Assembly (NCBI GenBank): GCA_030267565.1
Contig: BRXU01000010.1
Coordinates: 1,298,501 to 1,362,500 of the forward strand
Direction: 5' to 3'
DNA length: 64,000 nucleotides
From: Pleodorina starrii
Taxonomy: Eukaryota; Chlorophyta; Chlorophyceae; Chlamydomonadales; Volvocaceae
The notes under the pieces were generated by a model. The model ran no database searches. It was not told where the DNA came from and saw only the letters and a program-made list of their open reading frames with translations. The translations under genes were made by a program, and so were the position numbers. Below are positions 22,701 to 33,048 of the stretch, one piece after another. Within the stretch, counting starts at the first letter, position 1. Every line of letters starts with the position of its first letter.

Positions 22701-25700
22701 CCTCAAGGCCCGGTTGCAGCTGCCCTCCGTCCTCCAGTGGGAGGCAGTGGAGGCGGTGCGCCTGGCGATGTTGGTGGCGGCGGCACCGCGCCAGCCGATG
22801 CTGCGCCTGGCAGTCGTCGCTTCCCCTCGGGTCGGTGGCTGAGCTACATGACGGAGGTGCTCTGCCTGAGGGGCTGCGTGGAGCTGGTGCTGAGGCTGCA
22901 GGTGAGGGGAGAAAGAGCGAGGCTGGGTCAGAGGAAAGGCGGGGCGGCTTGGCCGGGGCGGGGACCAGTGTTACTTGGAGCGGGCTGTCAGTGGAGGGTA
23001 AATGCGCGCCGTCGAGCATGTGGTGGTAGATCGGGCTCGAGAGTGTCATGAGCGATTCATAGCCCATGCTCCGAGTGCCCCGATGCTCGTGTTCACTTTC
23101 GGGGAAGCACTTGCAGAACAACGCCGGCCGCTACAGCCCCAATCCCTCTAGACACGTTTTGCCCTTGCCGTGCCGCTGAGGATGGGCGCAGTTCAAGTCG
23201 CAGTGCCGTTGCGGACCAGACAGTTGTCACACGATGGTCGAAAGGTCGATTTGCTTTGTGGCCTCACGTGTACTCGATTGCAGTACATCGGAGGCGAGCT
23301 GGACGATGCCGTACTGGCGGCGGCGCTTACGGTGTTGAAGCGCGAGCTGGCAGAGCAGCTGGAGGGGGCCGCCGGGGCTGTGGAACCCGCCACCGAAGGA
23401 ACTGCTGCAACTGCAGTTGCTGCAGCTTCCACGGCTCTCTCAGCCGCTGCAGCCGCCGCAGCCGCTGCTGCGGCCGCAGCCGCACTCAGGCTGCTGGCGC
23501 CCGCGGGCGCTGCTGCGGCTGGAGGTGCGGCGGGCGGTGGTGGTGTGGCCGGCGAGGGCGGCGGCGCTCCCGTCATCTTATCCCACGAGGTGAATGCGGC
23601 CGCGTGTGTATGGCGCCTGCGCGTAGCCGTGCTCCCGCCGTCGTGCGGTTCTACTTCGCTCGGCCTCCGGTCCTCTCCACTCGGGCGACGTGCGGGTGGG
23701 CAACATTGAACCGCAATGCCGGTGTGCTTCCGGTTCGCTGCCATCTGCAACTGTTTCGAGATGGATCAAGTACACATCTGAATGCATCAGATCGGTTGCG
23801 ATCGGATGCAGGGTCCTGCAACCGTGCGCGCGGCGTCTGTGGCCTAAACTTGGTTTTTTGCGGCATTAAGCGGCCAACGGAGCAGCCCGCGTAGGCACCC
23901 TGCGTCTGCCCGTCTCCTTACGCCTTCCCCCTTCGAGCCCTCGTCGCCTTGCGAACCTCACCTCCCCATTGACGCCCCTCCGCGGTTTCATCTCATGAAT
24001 GCCCCACACGCCTACATCGCATCTGGCGCGGGCGGTATCGCCGTTCGTTGCTGCAGCTGCGCGGCGATCCGGTTACATACGCCGCCTCCAGCGCCACCGC
24101 ACCATCCGCCGTGGCCTCGCCAGCCCCCGGTGCAGCTGCGCGGACGGAGATCGCAGCTGCAGTCACCACGCACGACGATGCTGGCAACCACGCTACGAGC
24201 ATCAGCGTCTCGGATCCAGCGGCTCGGGAGGTCCAGCTGATTGCGCTCCTGGAGCCGCCAGTGGTTCGCTTGACCGCCGGCCGTGGCGGTAGTGGTGGCG
24301 GTGCGGATTGCAGCGAGGATGGCGGCACGGACGGAGCGGGAGGCCGCGACGGTGCTGAGACGGCCGGCGGCGGCGGCACCGGAGACGGCTTCGAAGCCGA
24401 TGGCGACGCCGGTGGTGTAGCGGGAACCAGCCGCCAAAGCAGCAGGGGCTCCCTGAGCACAACCGCGCGGCTGCATCTTTATATCCGAAACGGTGTGGAT
24501 GGTGATGAAGCTGCTGCTGCCGCTGTGGACGCTGGAGGCGGTGGATCTGCTGCCCGCACAGATGTCGCGGGTTTGGGCACCAATGCCACTACGGACAAAG
24601 TCACCGAGATGTCGGCCACAGGTGCTGCAGCAGCAGTTGCAACAAGATCGTCTTCGTCCCCGCTGCAGCCGCTGCAGGCCACACCGCCCTCTGTTGACGT
24701 GCGGGTGGCTGTGAAGCAGCACGGGTCGTTGGTGGCGGAGGTGGAGCGGCTCACGGTGGGCTACCCGAGGGGGGCGAGCGTCAGGTGGGTACTTGCCGGG
24801 ACAGCGGGGAAAGGGCTAGGGATAGAAGAGGGGCGGCGGCCATTGGTAAAAGAGGACGAAGCCAGGGTGACCCAAGCCGTACCTGCAGCAGCAAATGCGA
24901 ATGACAACCACCTGATCGGCACGTGTGACGTTGCCCGGTCGTGACGGCATTTCGCTTGCGCCCATTATCGCCCATGGAACCCACCTTACTGCCCATCCCC
25001 CCTCTTTCATCCCATGCCCTCGCAGCCTCGACCTATCGGGTTTGAAAGAGGGCGACGCAGTGCTGGTGGTGCTGCCGTGCAGGCGGCCGCCCCGGCAGGA
25101 GGAGCAGTCGCAGGCGGCCAACACGGTCGCAACGTCTCCCCAGTCCAGGGCGCTCCCCCGCGTGGCCCCGCTGTACCTCCCCATCGCGGTGGTGCCTCCG
25201 GGGGTGGCGGAGGAGCTGTGTGGCGTGATGGACAAGATGCAACACGCGGCAGCGGCTGCCGTGGGGGGCAGCACGGAGCCTACCGACCCACGGGTCACTC
25301 GCGCTCTCGCCTCCACGCGCCACTTTTCTGCGCTGGTATCGGACCTGGTATCCCTGCTGCTGCGCTGCGAGAGGCTGGGTGCTGGGGGTGAGACGGCGCG
25401 GCCTCGCGTTGCCGCTGCTGATGCGGTCGTGGCGGCGGCAGGGGGCGTGGACGAGGTTCGGCAGCTTTGTGAGGACGTCCTCTCCTTCCTGTGCGCCATG
25501 GGCCTCACCGCCACGCTCCGCTACGTGCTGCAGGAGATGCAGGCCGCGGGTGAGGGGGCTGAGCATGACAGTCCTTCAGATCCGTGTGCGGTAAATATTC
25601 GCGCGACGTAGGGTCGCGGCGGCGCGTCTTTGTCTTATCACAGCACGGACCTTTTACTGGCTAGCCTTCTCCACTGACTAATGCAGCCGGGCGAACACTG

Positions 25701-28104
25701 CAGCTGTGAAGCCCCAGTGTAAGTTTGAGGGTCGGCTGGTCCCAGGCATGCCACCCCTGCTTGCCTCCGTGCCGCCCCCCGCGCCCTGTCCAGGCGGTCC
25801 TGCCCTGCTGTGTGAGCTGCTGTCCGACACCACCAGGGAGCTGCTGAGTCAGCTCCTCCGCGAGAGACCCACTGGCGGGGAGGTGGAGCCGGGACCTGAA
25901 GAGGAGGTGCAGCCGCGTGGCGCCGGGGCGGATGGCGAGATGGCGGCTGAGGGCAGCGAGAGTGGAGGCCGCAGCGACAGTGCAGCCGCTGAGACCGAGG
26001 GCGCGGCCGTTGGTGGTGGTGGCGGTGGCGTTGTCGGCGGGAGTGAGGACCCAGCAGGGCGGCTGGAGCGCTTCCTGTGCCGGGGCGCCACACCGCGTCA
26101 TCAACGGCGGGTGACGGCGCTGCGGGCGATGCTGCTGGGCTTCAGGTGCGCATACGTGTATTAAAAGTCGCATGTTACACAGGCTTTGTGCCGCGACAGT
26201 TCGTGGGTCTTGCGTCTTTGCGCCCTTGCGAGTCGCCTTGGTGTGCCATGGCATAAGCCTTGGCATAGGCCTTGGCATAAGCCCCGCCCACCTGCTCTCC
26301 TAGGGCTACTGACCTGCATGCATTAGGGCCTTTTCCTTCTCACAGTCCACTCACTTCATTTCCTTCTCTTTTTGCTACGTCGGGCTCATTAAGTCGGCCC
26401 CTTCCTCGCGCCCCTGCCCACACATCTAATCCGAACCTTGCAGCGAGCCGGATATGGAGGAGGCCTGCACCGCCTTCCGCTGCCACCACGCTCAGCCCTG
26501 GGACCTCCCGGTAGCGGTCCTCAACGCGGTGCTGGCGGCGGTCCTGGTGGTGTTCACGATTGGGGTTGGTTACGGCGGTGGTAGCGGCGAGGCCGTGCCG
26601 TGGGGCCCCCGAGGTGGCGGCGGCTTCCTCTCCCGCATCTGGGCCCCGCTGCCACCCTGGGCACTGGTGCAGCTGGCGCTGTGCTGCGGCTGCCTGCTGC
26701 TGCCGCCGCTGCTGCTGGAGGTCTGGGACGGGCTCTGCAAGCCCAGGTAAGCGGTGGCAGGGGTGTGGGGGCGTGCGGTAGGGCGGGGCAACCCACGACG
26801 CGGCGCTGCGGCGTCCGGCCGGAGGAGCAGGCGGCAGGGGCCAGCCCGGCCTTGCCGTGCACCCGATATGAAAGCACGCAAGTTTTGTGGCATCGCAGTG
26901 TGGTGCGGTGCGACGTGCAGCACACGAGTATCCCCCTCAGCCATTGATTCAATGCCGCGCTACGTTGTGCAGAAGAACAGACAGGTCGCTGACAAAAGAT
27001 CACCAGCAGCCCTCTCGCTTACGCCAAGCTCCTGCTTGCGCATAAGGCATACCCCGATGTGGCATGGGTCCCTCCCCGACAGGGGCCGTAGACCCGAGGA
27101 GAGGCTCCAGGACCCCCAGGCCGCGCACGGCGGTCGCCACCACAACTGGCCCGCCGCTTGGCGCTTAACCGACCCTTCCCCCGCCGAAAGGCTGCGGGAA
27201 CCGTTCCTGCGTTTAGGCCACGCCGCCAGCCTCGTTCTGCTGTACGCATACGTCAAGTGGAATGGCGGCCCCGGCGAGAAGATGCAACTGCTGAGGACGG
27301 GCAGTGCGCTGGCGGCGCTGATGGTGGTGGCGCAGCCCATGTCGCACAGCGTGAGTGTAACCGGAGAAAGGTGACGGAAGCGTCACTCGTCCGCGGCCGT
27401 GGGCCTTATTTCCGCCGTTCCAATCACTGTACGTGGTGAGGTGCATCTCGCTATAAGAGTTATTCATGGATTTTAGGGCTTGCTATATCAAATGAATGCT
27501 GATCGAAGGTGACCACTTCGACGTGTTTGGCGCGCGTGGAGTGCATCCCGGGGAGACGCTTGCTGTGGAAGCACAGTCGCAGCGGAGGGGCCGCGGCTGC
27601 ACGCCCCGAGTAAACGACGGCCCTCCCAAGTTGGGTATGGTGTTGCTTGCCCGTATGCGTTGGTTTTGTTGTAGGCGTTGCGCCATGACACCTGGTCCTT
27701 GCATATGTGGCACACATGCGTGTAGCGCATGTCCCTTACGACCGTAACTTGACGACGCCCTTCCCGCGCAGATCCACGTGCGGGGCAGTGTGGGCAATTG
27801 GGTGGTGGCGGCGGTGGTGCTGGCACTGCTGTTCAGGGCGGTCGCCGACGGAGACGTGGCCACTGTCGCCAGCGCCGGCACCGCCCCCAGCAGCCTCCGT
27901 AACAACGGGACCGCGTGGCTGCCCTCGGCAATGGTGGCGGCTTCGCTCGTCCTGACGTCCGTCCTGCTGGTGGCGGCGCGGGACGTGGGCTGGCGGATGG
28001 ATTTCCTGGAGCACGGCGCGCGGGAGGCGGGAGAGCACGGGGAGACCGCGCGGCGGCGATGGCGGGAGCTTAAGGGCGGCGAAGAGGAGGAGGAGCGGTG
28101 GTGA
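13778..28104 (+). CDS. Gene 2: full-length 14-exon polytopic membrane protein, function unknown
   Basis: Exons: 13778-14551, 14946-15323, 15638-15705, 20889-20950, 21218-21326, 21695-22148, 22569-22901, 23284-23589, 24057-24784, 25026-25549, 25704-26145, 26444-26746, 27191-27350 and 27772-28104. All phases close and give about 1657 aa. The start is chosen because MAKHR(H/K)RQKAW is conserved in gene 4. E1 (258 aa) has hydrophobic segments near residues 42-62, 112-136, 194-223 and 233-254; E2 adds two more; E12, E13 and E14 add about two each. The middle carries the YTSRMQNVAVTYK end of E6, the E7 block RWLSYMTEVLCLRGCVELVL, the E9/E10 block ending VERLTVGYPRGASVR then LDLSG, and the E11 block RLERFLCRGATPRHQRRVTA. 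Oddities: intron 3 is about 5.2 kb because of a transposon dimer. If the E7 acceptor used by gene 4 (22563) is used here, a TAG at 22566-22568 ends translation; that TAG is itself an acceptor and restores the frame at 22569. No function is assigned. Confidence 0.8.
14642..14731. repeat. 9-bp tandem repeat in intron 1 of gene 2
   Basis: About ten copies of CGTAC(C/G)CAT. The period is a multiple of three, so an apparent (RTH)n peptide appears when E1 is read through its donor. That peptide is intronic, and gene 4 lacks the array. Confidence 0.9.
16297..16313 (+). promoter_or_regulatory. TATA-like promoter of the transposase
   Basis: An AT-only stretch (TATATATAATATAAAA) about 55-70 nt ahead of the first ATG of the transposase (16367), in otherwise mixed sequence. 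The same site occurs in copy 2 at about 18582-18598. Confidence 0.5.
16367..16953 (+). pseudogene. Tc1/mariner (IS630-type) transposase, frameshifted and truncated
   Basis: The first frame (ATG 16367, stop TGA 16847-16849; an in-frame TTG lies at 16358) encodes two helix-turn-helix-like regions: SIRQAARMTGVSYGVAQKTI, then LYLDEAARML followed by GDIHRACKQLGITRKQ. The LYLDE...TRK pattern is typical of IS630/Tc1 transposases. The protein continues in the -1 frame (ATG 16846, overlapping the stop as ATGA), with EMLVWTDESAVV carrying the first catalytic Asp of the DDE domain, and stops at 16953. The rest of the DDE/D domain is not found, so the element is expected to be non-autonomous. The superfamily is well supported by these motifs; inactivity is inference. 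Confidence 0.75.
17097..18140 (-). CDS. Transposon antisense ORF: 347-aa RGG / acidic / polyQ protein, unknown
   Basis: An intact ORF convergent to the transposase. The N-terminus is an RG-rich tract (MSGRGRGRGRGGRSRR). It is followed by an acidic patch (VDAEDSEDSSDEENGD), an Ala-rich region, a polyQ block with leucines, and a C-terminal half that looks folded, with VRGWTPNVGYQDPEEL, NAAKLNGFRPGEPSSVELRH and VVVTGEYLQQAITMAADNN. RG-rich tails often bind RNA or nucleic acid, and the C-terminal half could be a small binding domain. No known family was recognised. The ATG lies about 290 bp inside the right end of the element, with an AT-rich stretch about 120 nt upstream. It is the only intact long frame in the element. 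Confidence 0.6.
   Translation of the reverse strand: MSGRGRGRGRGGRSRRPETGGDGPAALDAAVTAATAPFTQQPSGRGFDFVDAEDSEDSSDEENGDVVTSPGEPQPNAGHVMLGSQGGAANLAAMFAAAAQGAAAHAPGRIPRRPRQTAAAAAAATGAVVAPLGVGILPIPGLLAQQQQQQLLLQQQQQQQRPASMDVMIEVEKPALRQAAGRSLVITDSTAIIVRGWTPNVGYQDPEELLVSLRLHIANSPDAILNAAKLNGFRPGEPSSVELRHPRRKRDAPMVVVTGEYLQQAITMAADNNEPIKLLWGSFPLPIPQPPLPQQQEPSEGTRATVSGGGGAKRGRTGEVPARCIDALRRVKGYYMLIDATCAGVCL
18652..19238 (+). pseudogene. Transposase remnant, copy 2
   Basis: Identical in translation to the remnant at 16367-16953, with the same frame break at an ATGA overlap and the same truncated DDE domain. The shared defect means the copy was already broken before the dimer formed. Confidence 0.75.
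19382..20425 (-). CDS. Transposon antisense RGG/acidic/polyQ ORF, copy 2
   Basis: A 347-aa ORF identical in translation to the one at 17097-18140. Confidence 0.6.
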   Translation of the reverse strand: MSGRGRGRGRGGRSRRPETGGDGPAALDAAVTAATAPFTQQPSGRGFDFVDAEDSEDSSDEENGDVVTSPGEPQPNAGHVMLGSQGGAANLAAMFAAAAQGAAAHAPGRIPRRPRQTAAAAAAATGAVVAPLGVGILPIPGLLAQQQQQQLLLQQQQQQQRPASMDVMIEVEKPALRQAAGRSLVITDSTAIIVRGWTPNVGYQDPEELLVSLRLHIANSPDAILNAAKLNGFRPGEPSSVELRHPRRKRDAPMVVVTGEYLQQAITMAADNNEPIKLLWGSFPLPIPQPPLPQQQEPSEGTRATVSGGGGAKRGRTGEVPARCIDALRRVKGYYMLIDATCAGVCL

Positions 28105-28284
28105 GTGCAAGGATCGGGTCGCGAGCGAGAACGGGGCGGATCGTTGGTTGGGCGCTGCACTGCCCTGCTTGGGTCGCGCCGTGCGAGCTGGTCCCGCTTC
28201 ACCTGGCTACTAACCCCTAGTACGCCCAGTCGAGGGCCCAACGGCGGCCGGTGTTCGGTTGCACGGCGTCGCCGCCGCCATGTG

Positions 28285-28289
28285 TGTAA
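28285..28289 (+). terminator. Poly(A) signal TGTAA for gene 2
   Basis: TGTAA about 180 nt after the TGA of gene 2. TGTAA is the usual polyadenylation signal in Chlamydomonas and Volvox. Confidence 0.5.
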
Positions 28290-29067
28290 TCCTGTGGATG
28301 CCAGCAGCCGGCATGAGCGCCGTCGGGCGGAGTTGCAGGTGGCTACCCCGGGGCAGGGCGGGGCCGGGGAGGAGACGCACGATGGGTGCGGAAAGGAGCT
28401 TCCCGTTTAAATGAGGCGGAGGTTGCGTGCCGCGCGAGCCGCGTTGCTCGTTGGGCTCTGCGCAGCCGTCGAAGGTCGGTGCTGTTTCTCCGTGTGACGG
28501 CGGTGCGGATCGGAGTCGGAGCCGGTTAGCGCCAAGCCATTTGAGGCTGGTCCAAGATGACGGCTGCAGGTCGTTGCGCTAGTTGTTGAGATGATCAAGC
28601 TCGCCCCCACGGGCCAGTTAGGCGAATGCAATGATGAGGACTGCCATCAGCGACGGAGGGCGGGTGCGAGTGGATGCGGCGCGGAGGCGACCTCCAACAG
28701 GTATGTGGTCATGTCCCTGCCGCTGAGGAGTTCGTTCCGGCGCCGAGATGCCAGAAGGAAATACGTACTGCACCCCTCGACGGGCGCATGCGGCCCGCTC
28801 GACCGAGCGGATCATGGACGCGCCATCGATGGTTGTGGGGTCCCAGACTTCCGTGATAGCTTGAGCACCACATTCAGACTCGTAAATGGAATTGCTGCTG
28901 ACCTACAAGAAAGATGTGAAGAGACCGTGTCACAAGCACGTATGTCTCCGCTCCCGGGGGCGGGGGCTCGCAAAAATTGGGTTCCTGTTCCTCAATGAGT
29001 GGCGCAGCGATCTGTTGGAAGGCGGATGATTTCGTTCAGCGGCTCGGAAGGCCGCTATCGTTGTATT

Positions 29068-29422
29068 AACGCACGCACGATGTCTGCAACTGTTTGTACG
29101 GTTTTTTGGTTTGGCCTTACTCATGTCTTCTATCGATCAACGCACGCACGATATCCGCAACTGTTTGTACCGGTTTTGGGTTTGGCATTACTCATGTCTT
29201 CTATCGATCAACGCACGCACGATGTCCGCAATTGTTTGTACCGGTTTTGGGTTTGGCATTACTCATGTCTTCTATCGATCAACGCACGCACGATGTCCGC
29301 AATTGTTTGTACCGGTTTTTGGTTTGGCGTTACTCATGTCTTTCAATGATCAACGCATGCACGATGTCCGCAACCGTTTGTGCCGTTTTGGTTTTGCGTT
29401 ATGTTACGTTCTCTCTGTTGTT
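29068..29422. repeat. 71-bp minisatellite, nearly five copies
   Basis: Units start AACGCACGCACGAT at 29068, 29139, 29210, 29281 and 29352. Copies 2-4 are nearly identical; the outer ones have drifted. Because 71 is not a multiple of three, each frame cycles through all three translations of the unit, which explains the long overlapping open frames. Coding is doubtful. Confidence 0.9.
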
Positions 29423-30186
29423 GCCGATGTCAGCATTAAAAGTACGCTCCTAAGCCGCAAAAGTCGTTCGGAATCATTTACCTGTGAACGGACCAACGGC
29501 CCATGGCACGCGCACCGCAGTGGCGCCGCCGGGCCGCCGTCGATGCGTACTCCTGCGTCGTGTGCGCGGGTCGCTCGTTCTTGTCCATTGTCGGTGCCGT
29601 GCGCTTTACGCTTGCCATTGCTGGTTCCATCTCCATTCATGTCGCGCCTGTATTCTTCTCGCCCCGTGTTGCAACAACGCGAGGGCAGCTGCCGCTGCAA
29701 GCGCGTCGATACTCGGTTGGTTGCATGCGTTAGTTTGGCCTGTGCGTGTTGGGCCTGTGTGTTACCAATTGAAGAGTCTGTGCTTTGGATCAAACCGCAT
29801 GGTAAGTAGAATGTGTAGAGTGCGATGTGTGTCGGAGCGGATGCACACCCAGATGCCTAATTTTGCCTCAGCGCGACGGGCTAGAGAGAACGCGAGGCTG
29901 TTCGCCGGCTGAATCCGACCGTTGTGTTGTGTCCGTTAGGCTCCAGGTTCCATTAAGGCCACCCAATGCGCGGGAGGTCCCAATGGCCCGGCAGGCGCTG
30001 GAATACGTTTAAATGGCTTTTTCCTTTTTTGGCTCGTGCCGCGTCATGCTTTTCGTGGATAGTTACCTATGTCGCCATAAGATGGACCCGAAGTATTGCT
30101 CCCTTCCATTTGCTGTCGTTACGGTGGGTGCCGCTGCCGGCTACCCTGAGTTGATACCCCCATAGAGGGTTGAGTTGGTCCGTTTC

Positions 30187-30666
30187 TGTAACGCCGAGGT
30201 CATAGGTGCCGTACAGTCGGCTAGCATAAAGCCTAAGAAAGGCGTCGCACAGCATCTCGAGTAGCCTTTGCTCCGCCCAAGCACTACATTGGTATCGAGA
30301 CCAGTACTGTCGTACAGTCTCTCAGAGGTCGTCAGTTCGATCCCTGGTACTCGCGGAAAGGCTTCCACTCCAGAAAACCTTGCAAATTAAGGCTAGAGGC
30401 ATGCATGCCGCGGCATGACCTGACTTGGGAAATTGTCCACCCCAATGCCGAAGACCTGGCTAAGACCCCAGGCATGCAAAGGTGGTGAAAGGCGGAGTGG
30501 ACTGTGCACAGACACTGCGAGGACGCAGTGAGGACCGAGGACGTTCCCTTCAGAGGGGGGGGAATGTAACGCCGAGGTCATAGGTGCCGTACAGTCGGCT
30601 AGCATAAAGCCTAAGAAAGGCGTCGCACAGCATCTCGAGTAGCCTTTGCTCCGCCCAAGCACTACA
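30187..30666 (+). mobile_element. TRIM (miniature LTR retrotransposon), complete
   Basis: Two identical 102-bp LTRs (30187-30288 and 30565-30666), starting TGTAACGCCGAGG and ending AAGCACTACA, enclose 276 bp with no coding capacity. A primer-binding site (TTGGTATCGAGACC) directly follows the left LTR and a purine tract (AGAGGGGGGGGAA) directly precedes the right LTR. The 5-bp target duplication GTTTC flanks it (30182-30186, 30667-30671). Identical LTRs imply recent insertion by proteins supplied elsewhere. The Ty3 element next door has a similar PBS and LTR start and is a plausible helper. Confidence 0.93.
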
Positions 30667-30723
30667 GTTTCGCAGGACTGCTTTTCTTTTGCTACCTAAC
30701 CGTACATTTAGCCACTACACCAC

Positions 30724-31097
30724 TGTAACGATAATTATACTTATAATATTTCCGACTTATAACCAATGGTTAACGGAACTCACTAAAGTGAGGAACGACC
30801 GTTGGGTTAGTTGGAGACGATAAATGCGGAGCCCTGTCGTACATCAAGATCTCAAGGCGTCGGCCTCAAATGCCGACTGGTGGAGCTGATGGGATTGATT
30901 TCTATTCTCAGGTGTCTGTTGACACCACCACACTTTGGTATATGTTTATGACATTAGGTAGATTACTTCTTGGTAAGCTGTTTAGGTGGGCGCCGTCTTC
31001 GTCTCCTTCAACTGGTCGTTCTTCGGTCGTCGTCTCGGCGACGCCTGGTACCTCGGTGAGTTTCCCTTCCGCTGCGTAGCGTAGCTTAAACGTTACA
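30724..31097 (+). repeat. Ty3 5' LTR
   Basis: A 374-bp long terminal repeat, apparently identical to 37384-37757 and 42599-42972. The 69-aa frame inside it is not considered a gene. Confidence 0.95.
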
Positions 31098-31135
31098 ATT
31101 GGCATCGAGTTCTAGGTCGCCTTCGCCGACCAAGA

Positions 31136-32563
31136 ATGGCCAAGAAGAAGGACAAGACCAAGGCTGTTCCTAAACAACCTTCCTTTAATATTCCTGAGGA
31201 TGATGCGACTCCAGTCGTATCAGGTCGTGAGCCGGCTGCGGCCGATCACACCAATCCTCTCCCCGGAGCGACTCCAGTCGCGGTTACGGGTACTAATTCG
31301 TCTCCTCAAGGAGCAACTAAGGCCAAAGGAGCTATGCCTGAGGCCGGCATTCAGCCACAAACTCTTCCGCCGCAAGTCGCAGCTGCCATCGCAAGTGCAA
31401 GTGCGCGACGCGTATGGCGGACTTTCATTAAAAAGTTTGCAGATATGAAAGACATGCGCTCGGGCCGCGAGCGCAGCAAAGCCATGAAGGGCTTCGCTAA
31501 AACCTTCGCCAGCCTACTCACGCCGGCCCAGGCGGCCAAGATGTCGGCGTCGGAGCTCGTCGCCTCCTGGCAGGAGCGCGGCAATGGCTACATGCGCCTC
31601 CACGACTGGGCGCCCCTGTCCGGCGCCGAGCTGGACCCGCGCGTGTACCTGTCGCACCTGGACTTCGACATGCCGCGGGATGAGGACGTCCAGGCGGCGC
31701 TGGCCAGCCTCCACAGCAACGGCGGCGCGGGTGGAAGCAACGGCGGCGCCGGCGGCAGCACCGCCGGCGGCTGGCAGACCCAGGAGGTGAGAAAGAAGGT
31801 TCCGGAGCCGTATAAGTTCACGGGGGCCACGGACAAGCATGTTACGTGCGTGCAAACGTGGTTCGATACCTTCATCACCTACTGCGACACCACGCATATC
31901 AACCCCATCCAAAACCTTGCGTTCTTCACTACGGGGGCAGCGCAAGAATGGGTGGTGGGATACATGAGCGACGCGCTGACTAGCGGGGTCGTCGTGACGC
32001 GCGAGCAGCTGCGCACTGATTTCCTCGTCCAGTTCGGCGACATTCGCCGTCACACTGCCCAGTCCGCACGCGAGCGCTTTCACGCGGGGGAGCACAGCAT
32101 GAAACCGGGCGAAAAGGTCAACCTGTACGTGCAGCGCTTCCGCACGATCGTGCGAGACGCCAAGGGCATGTCTCAGGTGGATCAGATTTTCTGGTACCTT
32201 CACGGGCTTCTCCCCGCACTTAAGAAAGCATGCGCTACGGACGCCCTGGGCAAGGACTGGGTCTCGGTGGAAGATCTGATTCGCTTTGCACTGAGCCAGG
32301 AGCTTCGTGCTAACATTGCGAAAACCGCCTCTAACGCCCACGCTACGGTGGCCGCTGTTTCTACCCCCTGCCAACCTCGCAAGCAGAAGCGGAAGCGCTC
32401 GGAGCGCTCCGAGGACGGAGACAAGAAGTCCGCCAGGTGCATTCACTGCGCCGAGGAGTTCCCTGACGGCTTCCCGCCGTCGCACTTGCGAAAGTGCGAC
32501 GTCTTTCAGCGCAAGCTGAAGGCCGGGTTGATCAAGGACGGCGGCAAGGGCAAGAAGGCGGAC
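31136..32563 (+). CDS. gag: Ty3 gag, interrupted by a TRIM
   Basis: Structural capsid/nucleocapsid protein starting MAKKKDKTKAVPKQ. The middle carries a retrotransposon-gag-type helical domain (TWFDTFITYC, then VNLYVQRFRTIVRDAKGM). The C-terminus is basic with a zinc knuckle of pattern C-x2-C-x11-H-x3-C (CIHCAEEF...SHLRKC). The frame runs into the TRIM at 32564 and now ends at a stop inside it. Ignoring the insert and one copy of its CGGAC target duplication, it would continue for six codons to a UAG at 33067-33069. The original gag is therefore about 480 residues. Confidence 0.9.
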
Positions 32564-33043
32564 TGTAGTGCTTGGGCGGAGCAAAGGCTACTCGAGATGC
32601 TGTGCGACGCCTTTCTTAGGCTTTATGCTAGCCGATTGTACGGCACCTGTAACCTCGGCGTTACATTCCCCCCCCTCTGAAGGGAACATCCTCGGTCCTC
32701 ACTGCGTCCTCACAGTGTCTGTGCACAGTCCACTCCGCCTTTCACCACCTTTGCATGCCTGGGGTCTTAGCCAGGTCTTCGGCATTGGGGTGGACAACTT
32801 CCCAAGTCAGGTCATGCCGCGGCATACATGCCTCTTGCCTTGATTTGCAAGGTTTTCTGGAGTGGAAGCCTTTCCGCGAGTACCAGGGATCGAACTGACG
32901 ACCTCTGAGAGACTGTACGACAGTACTGGTCTCGATACCAATGTAGTGCTTGGGCGGAGCAAAGGCTACTCGAGATGCTGTGCGACGCCTTTCTTAGGCT
33001 TTATGCTAGCCGATTGTACGGCACCTGTAACCTCGGCGTTACA
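32564..33043 (-). mobile_element. TRIM copy 2, inverted, inserted in Ty3 gag
   Basis: 102-bp LTRs at 32564-32665 and 32942-33043 are the reverse complement of those at 30187-30666, with slight divergence (for example GGCACCTGTAAC against the complement of GTCATAGGTGCC). The 5-bp target duplication CGGAC lies at 32559-32563 and 33044-33048. It disrupts gag and so would inactivate this Ty3 copy in cis. Confidence 0.93.
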
Positions 33044-33048
33044 CGGAC

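Larger units (their letters stand above)
28105..30186. other. Intergenic region downstream of gene 2
   Basis: It contains the 3' UTR of gene 2, a 71-bp minisatellite and AT-richer sequence. A 135-aa open frame at 28591-28998 has no recognised domain and is not called. No family exons (E1-E5) that could belong to gene 3 were found here. Confidence 0.5.

Noticed and set aside
28591..28998. 135-aa plus-strand frame
   Set aside because: No recognised motif, no splice context and no paralog in the window.
29068..29422. Possible CRISPR-like array
   Set aside because: The 71-bp units are contiguous with no unique spacers, and the window is eukaryotic.
30870..31079. 69-aa open frame inside each Ty3 LTR
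   Set aside because: It occurs only because the LTR is repeated three times; no motif, and LTRs are normally non-coding.
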